Positions 1 to 4,560 of a stretch of DNA of 7,903 nucleotides are shown one piece after another. Position numbers and translations under genes: made by a program. The number at the start of each line of letters is the position of its first letter. Position 1 is the stretch's first letter. This stretch comes from Candidatus Agathobaculum merdigallinarum (lineage in GTDB: Bacteria; Bacillota; Clostridia; Oscillospirales; Butyricicoccaceae). The notes below the pieces were generated by a model that saw only the letters and a list, made by a program, of their open reading frames with translations, made no database searches and was not told the origin of the DNA. Location of the stretch: the NCBI GenBank assembly GCA_019115425.1, contig DXDO01000076.1, positions 1 to 7,903 on the forward strand. The letters are read 5' to 3'.

Positions 1-135
1 CATCCTATGGAATCCAAAAAGTTAGAAAAACCTCGTAAAAATGGTGCGTTTTCAACACGTCAGGCCGTGATGAAACCGGATGAAGAGACCGGAGGGGTGT
101 TCCCGACGATGAAGCCGCTCGGGAGCGACCAATAA
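1..135 (+). CDS. 3' end of an unrecognised gene, or a 42-residue small ORF
   Basis: Frame 1 is open from the first base to a TAA at 133-135. If the frame continues upstream this is the last 44 residues of a larger protein; the first internal ATG (position 7) would give a 42-residue product beginning MESKKLEKPRKN and ending MKPLGSDQ. The piece is hydrophilic and basic at its N-terminal side, with no membrane segment or motif that I recognise. Support for it being a real coding end is that the stop is followed 10 bases later by a terminator-like hairpin. Base composition differs from the genes downstream: the first 60 bases are about 37% G+C, whereas the rest of the window is clearly GC-rich. 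No function can be assigned, and it may not be a gene at all. Confidence 0.4.
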   Translation, partial: HPMESKKLEKPRKNGAFSTRQAVMKPDEETGGVFPTMKPLGSDQ

Positions 136-145
136 CACGCCAAGT

Positions 146-173
146 AAAGCCTGAACACTTTTGTTCAGGCTTT
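146..173 (+). terminator. Hairpin resembling an intrinsic terminator, before ktrB
   Basis: A perfect 12-bp inverted repeat: left arm 146-157 (AAAGCCTGAACA), loop CTTT at 158-161, right arm 162-173 (TGTTCAGGCTTT). The A-rich foot pairs with the T-rich end of the right arm, as in bidirectional terminators. The T tract is short (171-174, then GG), so termination may be incomplete. It lies 10 bases after the stop of the upstream frame and ends only 13 bases before the Shine-Dalgarno sequence of ktrB, so it could either end the upstream transcript or act as a leader attenuator for ktrB. Confidence 0.75.
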
Positions 174-186
174 TGGCATATGGCAT

Positions 187-193
187 GGAGGAG
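187..193 (+). promoter_or_regulatory. Ribosome binding site that decides the ktrB start
   Basis: GGAGGAG lies six bases before GTG at 200. This spacing favours the GTG. The ATG at 185 overlaps the motif and has no ribosome binding site of its own, and the TTG at 161 lies inside the terminator-like hairpin. Confidence 0.75.
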
Positions 194-199
194 AATAGG

Positions 200-1573
200 G
201 TGGTAAACTATACGAACCTGTTCCGGCGCCGTGTTCACCGTCCGATGCATGCGAGTATGGTGATCGCGCTGGGCTTTCTGCTGATTATACTGACCGGCGC
301 GCTGCTGCTGACCCTGCCGGTCTCGTCGCGCACCGGAGAGCCGACCGCGTTTGTCGACGCGCTGTTCACCGCGACCTCAGCCACCTGTGTGACCGGACTG
401 GTCACAGTCGGCACGGCGACACACTGGTCGGGCTTTGGGCAGACCGTGATCCTGCTGATGATCCAGATCGGCGGGCTGGGGTTCATGACGCTCGCGTCGA
501 TCGCCTCCTTTCTGCTGCGCCGCACCATCACGCTGCGCGAGCGGTTGGTGATGAGCGCGGGACTGAATTTGTCGGACAACGCCGGTATCGTCCGGCTGAC
601 GCGCCGCGTGCTGTTCGGTACCTTTGCCTTTGAAGCCGCGGGCGCGGCGCTGCTCGCCTGCCGGTTCGTGCCGCAGTTCGGCTTTGCGCGCGGCGTGAAG
701 ATGGGCGTTTTCCATGCGGTCTCCGCATTCTGCAACGCGGGATTCGACCTGCTGGGTACGCCGGACAATCCGTTTGCGTCGCTTGTCGGCTATGTGGATG
801 ATCCGCTTGTCAACTTGACCATTATGGCGCTGATCGTGATCGGCGGACTGGGGTTTTTTGTCTGGGGCGATATCTGGGACAAGCGGCGCTTTTCCCGTCT
901 CAGCCTGCACACCAAGCTGGTGCTTGTGACCACGGCGCTGCTGCTGGCTGCCGGCACGGGGCTGACGCTGCTGTTTGAGTGGAACAATCCGGCGACGCTC
1001 GGTCCGCTGTCCGCGGGCGACAAAGTGCTCGCAGCGGCGTTCCAGTCGGTCACGCTGCGCACAGCGGGCTTTAATACCATCGATCAGGCCGCGCTGGAAG
1101 GGCCGACGCAGGCGCTGTCCTGCCTGCTGATGATGATCGGCGGCTCGCCCGGCTCGACCGCGGGCGGCATCAAGACGGTTTCGGCCGCCGTGCTCGTACT
1201 GAGCGCGCTTTCCGCGCTGCGCGGACGCACGTCTGTGTCCGCATTCGGGCGGTCGATCGGGGTGCGAAATATCATGAACGCGGTCACAATGATGATCGTG
1301 GGCGGAACGGTCAGCCTGACCGGCGCGTGTGCGATCGCTTATATTGAGGGCGCGCCCTTTGGACAGTGCCTATTTGAGGCGGTCTCAGCGTTTGCGACCG
1401 TCGGTGTGACCATGGGGCTGACGCCTGGGCTGCATACCGCGTCGCATTTGATTTTGATCGTCCTGATGTATCTGGGGCGCGTGGGCGTGCTCACGCTGGG
1501 TGTCGCCGTGCTGATGCGGCACCGCGAGCCGCCGAAATTGCAGTATCCGGAAAGCAATGTGATGGTAGGATAA
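200..1573 (+). CDS. ktrB: Ktr/Trk-type potassium uptake, membrane subunit KtrB
   Basis: This is the ion-conducting membrane subunit of a K+ (possibly Na+-coupled) uptake system of the TrkH/KtrB superfamily; the product is 457 residues from the GTG start. The four membrane-pore-membrane repeats are visible through their selectivity-filter loops: TSATCVTGL (59-67, Gly66), SAFCNAGFD (175-183, Gly181), TLRTAGFNT (285-293, Gly290) and SAFATVGVT (396-404, Gly402). The signature GGSPGSTAGGIKT (314-326) follows the third repeat; in this family it marks the intramembrane gating-loop region. The C-terminal helix carries LGRVGVLTLGVAV. Length, and a short N-terminus without the extra helices of enteric TrkH, fit KtrB better than TrkH. 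The following gene is its cytosolic RCK partner, 66 bases downstream, so the two should form one complex. Start choice rests on GGAGGAG at 187-193. Assignment to the family is secure; the KtrB rather than TrkH label and the ion-coupling mode are inferred. Confidence 0.94.
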   Translation: MVNYTNLFRRRVHRPMHASMVIALGFLLIILTGALLLTLPVSSRTGEPTAFVDALFTATSATCVTGLVTVGTATHWSGFGQTVILLMIQIGGLGFMTLASIASFLLRRTITLRERLVMSAGLNLSDNAGIVRLTRRVLFGTFAFEAAGAALLACRFVPQFGFARGVKMGVFHAVSAFCNAGFDLLGTPDNPFASLVGYVDDPLVNLTIMALIVIGGLGFFVWGDIWDKRRFSRLSLHTKLVLVTTALLLAAGTGLTLLFEWNNPATLGPLSAGDKVLAAAFQSVTLRTAGFNTIDQAALEGPTQALSCLLMMIGGSPGSTAGGIKTVSAAVLVLSALSALRGRTSVSAFGRSIGVRNIMNAVTMMIVGGTVSLTGACAIAYIEGAPFGQCLFEAVSAFATVGVTMGLTPGLHTASHLILIVLMYLGRVGVLTLGVAVLMRHREPPKLQYPESNVMVG

Positions 1574-1595
1574 GGCCGTGTCTTGTGGTTTGGTG

Positions 1596-1610
1596 CCGCG
1601 CGACGCGCGG
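1596..1610 (+). repeat. Short GC-only inverted repeat between ktrB and ktrA
   Basis: A symmetric 15-base element, CCGCGCG-A-CGCGCGG. As RNA it can form a 6-bp GC stem with a 3-base loop. It sits in the 66-base gap between ktrB and ktrA and has no T run after it, so it does not look like a terminator. It may set the relative levels of the two subunits by affecting mRNA processing, but this is inference. Confidence 0.5.
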
Positions 1611-1639
1611 ATAGAAATAACGATTGATGAGGAGATTTT

Positions 1640-2299
1640 ATGATGAAATCCTTTCTGGTAATTGGGCTGGGCCGTTTTGGAACGGCGGTCGCGGAAGAGC
1701 TGTCTGCACTGGGGCAGGAGGTGCTCGCGCTCGATGTGGATGAGGAAAATGTTCAGCGCATTGCCGATCATGTCACGCAGGCCATTCAGGGCGACGCACA
1801 GGAGGAAGCAGTGCTGCGCTCGGTCGGTGCGCGCAACTTTGACTGCTGTGTGGTTGCGGTCGGCGCGGATATGGAGGCGAGCATCCTGATCACGGTGATG
1901 CTCAAGGAGATGGGCGTAAAGCGCATTGTTGCCAAGGCGATGACGCCCATCCACGCGCGCGTGCTGGAGCGCGTCGGCGCCGACCGTGTGGTGCTGCCCG
2001 AAATCGATATGGGACAGCGGCTCGCACAGCGTCTGGCGCGAACCAATGTGGTGGATTATATCGGTGTGTCCGATGAGTTCTCCATTTTGGAGATCCATCC
2101 CCCAAAAAGCTGGATCGGGCATTCGCTCGGCAAGCTGGGCGTGCGCGCGAAGCATCAGATTAACGTGCTGGCGATCCGCCACGGTGAGGGCGGTCAGGTA
2201 GACGTCAACCCGCATCCGGATAAAGTGATAGCGGAGGATGACCTGTTGATCGTCATCGGTACAAACGAACAGGTGAACAGCGTGGTGGAGCTGAATTGA
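1640..2299 (+). CDS. ktrA: Ktr potassium uptake, regulatory RCK subunit KtrA
   Basis: This is the cytosolic gating subunit of the KtrBA transporter; in the family it forms an octameric ring under the KtrB dimer and responds to bound ATP/ADP or NAD(H). The product has 219 residues. The N-terminal RCK (TrkA-N) Rossmann domain opens with VIGLGRFG (7-14; Gly9, Gly11, Gly14), followed by an acidic residue at the end of strand 2 (ALDVDEEN, Asp32/Asp34) and the conserved QGDA near residue 50. The second half (from about 135) matches the RCK_C domain: SDEFSILEIHPPKSWIGHSLGKL, then the terminal IAEDDLLIVIGTNEQV. A single RCK/RCK_C pair of about 220 residues is the KtrA layout; enteric TrkA has two in tandem. 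RCK_C domains of Bacillota KtrA can bind cyclic di-AMP, which closes uptake; whether this one does cannot be read here. GGAG at 1631-1634 serves either of two adjacent ATGs (1640 or 1643), so the first Met is uncertain. Confidence 0.94.
   Translation: MMKSFLVIGLGRFGTAVAEELSALGQEVLALDVDEENVQRIADHVTQAIQGDAQEEAVLRSVGARNFDCCVVAVGADMEASILITVMLKEMGVKRIVAKAMTPIHARVLERVGADRVVLPEIDMGQRLAQRLARTNVVDYIGVSDEFSILEIHPPKSWIGHSLGKLGVRAKHQINVLAIRHGEGGQVDVNPHPDKVIAEDDLLIVIGTNEQVNSVVELN
2287..2290 (+). promoter_or_regulatory. Ribosome binding site inside the ktrA end, for a TTG start
   Basis: GGAG lies five bases before TTG at 2296, inside the last codons of ktrA. The TTG shares the bases TTGA with the ktrA stop. 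The weak start codon, the modest ribosome binding site and the overlap together suggest translation by re-initiation after ktrA. Confidence 0.55.
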
Positions 2300-3075
2300 T
2301 CGAGATACAAAGCCGTCAGAACGCTGCGCTCCGGCATCTGGCGCGGCTGGGACGGGAGCGCAAATACCGCCGCAGCACGGGCGAAATGCTCTGCGAGGGC
2401 GGGAAAATGCTGTATGAAGCGATTTCCTCGGGCGCGCAGGTGAGGACCCTGCTTGTGCGCGAAGGACGGGAGGATGACCTGCCGCCCGAACTGCTTGAAC
2501 GTGCGGAACAGATGGGTGCGGCGCTCTACCGCGCGCCGGACGCGCTGTTTCGCCTTGCCAGCGAGGTGGAGACCCCGCAGGAGGTGATTTTTTCCTGCCG
2601 TCAGCCGCAATGGACGGGCGATGCGCTGGACGGAAAGCGGCAGGTGCTGCTGCTGGACGGCTTGCAGGACCCAGGCAACCTTGGCACGATCCTGCGCACC
2701 GCCGAAGCGTTCGCGCTCGGCGCCGTTGTGTTGTGCGAAGGCTGCGCCGACCCGTTTTCGCCCAAGGTCGTGCGCTCGACCATGGGCGCGGTGTTTCGCC
2801 TGCCGTGCGTATCGCTGCCGCTGCGGGAGGCGGTGAACCGCCTGCGGGCAGACGGCCTGCCGGTCTATGCGACCGCTCTGCATGAAGACAGCGTGCCGCT
2901 GGGCGACGTGCCGTTGGGCCGCGCGGCGGTGATCATCGGCAGCGAGGGCAGGGGTGTGTCGCAGGAGGCGCTTGCGCTTTCCGACAAACGGGTCATCATC
3001 CCGATGGCTGGCCGCGCCGAATCGCTTAACGCGGGCGTTGCGGCGGCGATTGTGATCTATGAAATGACAAAATAA
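2296..3075 (+). CDS. SpoU/TrmH-family RNA 2'-O-methyltransferase
   Basis: A predicted S-adenosylmethionine-dependent enzyme that methylates a ribose 2'-OH in tRNA or rRNA; 259 residues. Residues 1 to about 100 resemble the substrate-binding domain common in RlmB/YsgA-like members (basic start with RKYRRSTGEMLCEGGKML). The catalytic trefoil-knot (SPOUT) domain shows all three family motifs: motif 1 DGLQDPGNLGTILRTAEAF (121-139, with Asn128 and the key Arg134), motif 2 VIIGSEGRGVS (212-222) and motif 3 IIPMAGRAESLNAGVAAAI (234-252), which includes the conserved Glu242, Ser243 and Asn245. Motif 3 more often reads IPM.G..ESLN.SVA, so Ala-Gly in place of Val-Ser is a small deviation. The start is a TTG overlapping the ktrA stop; no better start occurs close by in this frame. 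The target nucleotide cannot be told from sequence. Its position between ktrA and dprA gives no functional clue beyond shared transcription. Confidence 0.94.
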   Translation: MIEIQSRQNAALRHLARLGRERKYRRSTGEMLCEGGKMLYEAISSGAQVRTLLVREGREDDLPPELLERAEQMGAALYRAPDALFRLASEVETPQEVIFSCRQPQWTGDALDGKRQVLLLDGLQDPGNLGTILRTAEAFALGAVVLCEGCADPFSPKVVRSTMGAVFRLPCVSLPLREAVNRLRADGLPVYATALHEDSVPLGDVPLGRAAVIIGSEGRGVSQEALALSDKRVIIPMAGRAESLNAGVAAAIVIYEMTK

Positions 3076-3080
3076 GGAGG
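3074..3080 (+). promoter_or_regulatory. Strong ribosome binding site of dprA, overlapping the preceding stop
   Basis: AAGGAGG begins within the TAA stop of the methyltransferase gene and lies seven bases before ATG 3088. It fixes the dprA start and ties dprA to the same transcript. Confidence 0.85.
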
Positions 3081-3087
3081 CGGTCAT

Positions 3088-4323
3088 ATGCCATCACGTC
3101 TGAGCTATGTCTGGCTGTCCCTGCGGCGCGGACTCGGCACGCGCACAGCCGCAGAGCTGCTGCGCGCATTCGGCTCGCCGGATGCGGTGTTTGCCGCGGA
3201 CCGGCAGACGCTGATAGCCGCGCCCTGCGGGCTGCGCAAGGCGCAGGTGGACGCACTGTGCGACAAGGACACCGCGGAGGCCGAGCGCATCATTGAATGC
3301 TGCGCCAAAACGGGCATCCAGCTGATCACGCTCGGCGACAGCACCTATCCCGACCGATTGCGTGCGATCGCGGACCCGCCGGTCGTGCTGTATGTGCGCG
3401 GGCGCTGGCCGGATTTTGATGTGACGCCGGGCATCGCCGTGGTCGGCACGCGCAAGGCTTCGCCTTACGGCCTGAATACTGCAGAAAGCATCGGCACAGC
3501 GCTGGGCCGCGCGGGATTCATCACGGTCAGCGGCATGGCGCTCGGCAACGACGGGGCTGCCCATCGCGGCGCACTGCGCGCGGGCGGCCAGACGGTCGCG
3601 GTACTGGCGGGCGGCGTGGATGTATGCTATCCGCCTGAACACCGCGGCTTGATGGGCGATATTCTGCTCTCCGGCGCGATCGTCAGCGAATATCCGCCCG
3701 GCACCGAGCCAAAGGGCACGCATTATCATGACCGCAACCGCATCATCAGCGGCCTTTCGGTGGCGACCGTGATCGTGGAGGCGGGCGACTACCGTTCGGG
3801 CGCGCTGATCACCGCGCGCCATGCGCTCGATCAGGGGCGCGACGTGTACGCAGTCCCGGGCTCGCTGGACGCGCCGCAGTCCAAAGCGTGCAACGAGCTG
3901 ATCGAAAAAGGAGAGGCCGCGCTGCTGCGCAGTCCGGACGCACTGGTGCGCACGTACCGTGGCCTGCTGCACGAACATCCGGCAGAGCGCGGGGTGAAGC
4001 AGGCGTTTGTCCGTCAAACCGGAGAGCGGACAGGGCAGGACAGGCGCAAACGGGAACTGCCGGCCGAAAAACACGGCAAGCAGACGGGGGAGCATGCCCC
4101 TGCGGCAAAAGCGCGGGGCGAAACGCTGACCGCGCTGCCGGACAGCCTGCGTGGGGACGAGCGCCGCATTGTGGAGCTGGTGCAGCAGGGCGTGAGCGCA
4201 CCTGAGGAGTTGATTGAGCGCTGCGGCCTGCCCGCGCCGCGCGTGATGAGCCTGATTACCATGCTCGAAATGGATGGTATCCTGCGCCGTGAAAAGGGCA
4301 GACTGGTGATGGGACGCAAATAG
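3088..4323 (+). CDS. dprA: DNA-processing protein DprA (Smf)
   Basis: DprA binds incoming single-stranded DNA, protects it and loads RecA during natural transformation; it is also kept in many species not known to be competent. The product has 411 residues. The N-terminal part (1 to about 100) has helix-hairpin-helix/SAM-like character and ends in the usual YPDRLRAIADPPVVLYVRG (87-105). The Rossmann-like DprA core follows: GIAVVGTRKASPYG (115-128), SGMALGNDGAAHRGAL (148-163), AVLAGGVDVCYPPEHR (171-186), IVSEYPPGT (198-206), RNRIISGLS (216-224), SGALITARHAL (237-247) and VYAVPGSLDAPQSKACNELI (253-272). A charged, probably flexible linker (about 290-350) leads to a C-terminal winged-helix domain (351-411, ending EMDGILRREKGRLVMGRK) of the kind found in many longer DprA proteins. 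Two core motifs differ from the usual form: GID reads GND (Asn154), and the segment before RNRIISG reads HYHD (212-215) instead of NFP-like residues. The gene is 12 bases after the methyltransferase stop. Confidence 0.96.
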   Translation: MPSRLSYVWLSLRRGLGTRTAAELLRAFGSPDAVFAADRQTLIAAPCGLRKAQVDALCDKDTAEAERIIECCAKTGIQLITLGDSTYPDRLRAIADPPVVLYVRGRWPDFDVTPGIAVVGTRKASPYGLNTAESIGTALGRAGFITVSGMALGNDGAAHRGALRAGGQTVAVLAGGVDVCYPPEHRGLMGDILLSGAIVSEYPPGTEPKGTHYHDRNRIISGLSVATVIVEAGDYRSGALITARHALDQGRDVYAVPGSLDAPQSKACNELIEKGEAALLRSPDALVRTYRGLLHEHPAERGVKQAFVRQTGERTGQDRRKRELPAEKHGKQTGEHAPAAKARGETLTALPDSLRGDERRIVELVQQGVSAPEELIERCGLPAPRVMSLITMLEMDGILRREKGRLVMGRK

Positions 4324-4387
4324 CGGCCGTCGAGCCAGTTCGAAAAGAAAACGCGAATGCACCGCGCCGTCAGGCGCGCATGAAATA

Positions 4388-4404
4388 GCCGCTCTGTGAG
4401 CGGC
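4388..4404 (+). repeat. Inverted repeat, 7-bp GC stem
   Basis: GCCGCTC (4388-4394), loop TGT, GAGCGGC (4398-4404). It is followed directly by the next inverted repeat, with one base between them. A weaker neighbour, CGCGCC-gtca-GGCGCG, lies just upstream at 4363-4378. Downstream bases are CTTGC, so there is no T tract. Confidence 0.7.
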
Positions 4405-4405
4405 C

Positions 4406-4436
4406 TTGCAAAACAGAGCTTTGCCCTGTTTTGCAA
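4406..4436 (+). repeat. Inverted repeat, 11-bp stem
   Basis: TTGCAAAACAG (4406-4416) pairs perfectly with CTGTTTTGCAA (4426-4436) around a 9-base loop. Within the loop, TTTGC (4420-4424) could pair instead with GCAAA of the left arm (4408-4412), so two exclusive folds are possible. The left-arm core TTGCAAA recurs in the palindrome nearest topA. Confidence 0.75.
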
Positions 4437-4482
4437 AACCATCCGGCAGGAAACCGCACCTGCGGCGCGGGCTCCAGCTGGC

Positions 4483-4511
4483 ATTCTCAGGCAGCGATGC
4501 TGCCTGAGAAT
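4483..4511 (+). repeat. Inverted repeat, 13-bp stem
   Basis: ATTCTCAGGCAGC (4483-4495), loop GAT, GCTGCCTGAGAAT (4499-4511). It is a perfect stem with a minimal loop. The following bases (CAGAACTCG) have no T run, so it is unlikely to terminate transcription on the plus strand; on the minus strand the bases following the stem (GCCAGCTGG) are not T-rich either. Confidence 0.8.
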
Positions 4512-4517
4512 CAGAAC

Positions 4518-4544
4518 TCGATTGCAAACAATGTTTGCAATCGA
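4518..4544 (+). repeat. Palindrome with 12-bp arms just upstream of the topA ribosome binding site
   Basis: TCGATTGCAAAC (4518-4529), centre AAT, GTTTGCAATCGA (4533-4544). It ends six bases before the topA Shine-Dalgarno sequence, which stays unpaired. As RNA it would be a stable hairpin at the 5' edge of the ribosome footprint; as DNA its two-fold symmetry would suit a dimeric regulator. Which of these applies cannot be told from sequence. Confidence 0.8.
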
Positions 4545-4550
4545 AGCTTT

Positions 4551-4555
4551 GGAGG
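4551..4555 (+). promoter_or_regulatory. Ribosome binding site that decides the topA start
   Basis: GGAGG lies five bases before ATG 4561. The reading frame is open further upstream (to 4396), but that stretch crosses the inverted repeats and does not encode anything resembling topoisomerase I, so the ATG at 4561 is the start. Confidence 0.9.
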
Positions 4556-4560
4556 TTTTT

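Larger units (their letters stand above)
4324..4560 (+). repeat. Intergenic inverted-repeat cluster between dprA and topA
   Basis: This 237-base gap holds no gene that I can support. It contains a series of separate inverted repeats: a weak GC one (4363-4378), a strong GC one (4388-4404), a long A/T-and-GC one (4406-4436), weak alternatives around 4446-4465, a 13-bp stem (4483-4511) and a 12-bp stem (4518-4544). None is followed by a T run, so none is a typical intrinsic terminator on the plus strand. The topA ribosome binding site follows at 4551. I cannot identify a convincing sigma-70 promoter, although topA is likely to need one here because of the gap. The arrangement could be an assembly of dispersed palindromic elements, a structured 5' leader of topA, or regulator binding sites. 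Confidence 0.8.

Noticed and set aside
161..199. A longer ktrB starting at TTG 161 or ATG 185
   Set aside because: TTG 161 is inside the terminator-like hairpin. ATG 185 overlaps the only Shine-Dalgarno sequence. GTG 200 has the correct spacing.
1385..2215. A 276-codon open frame on the minus strand over the end of ktrB and most of ktrA
   Set aside because: It lies opposite two well-supported genes, and its His/Arg/Gln-rich translation shows no family features.
3094..4527. A 477-codon open frame on the minus strand over dprA and the gap
   Set aside because: It has the same antisense-shadow character, with His/Arg/Ala-rich composition; its start would lie inside the inverted-repeat region and no ribosome binding site supports it.
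4483..4544. Intrinsic terminator of dprA
   Set aside because: The stems are strong, but no T run follows any of them on the plus strand, so the terminator call is not supported; the transcript end of dprA remains unplaced.
4396..4560. A 55-codon upstream extension of topA
   Set aside because: The extension crosses three strong inverted repeats, has no homology to topoisomerase N-termini that I know, and the ATG at 4561 has a good ribosome binding site and the canonical MSKLVIVESPAKAKTI start.
4324..4560. CRISPR array or tandem repeat
   Set aside because: The inverted repeats differ from each other in sequence and spacing; there is no recurring direct repeat with spacers of equal length.
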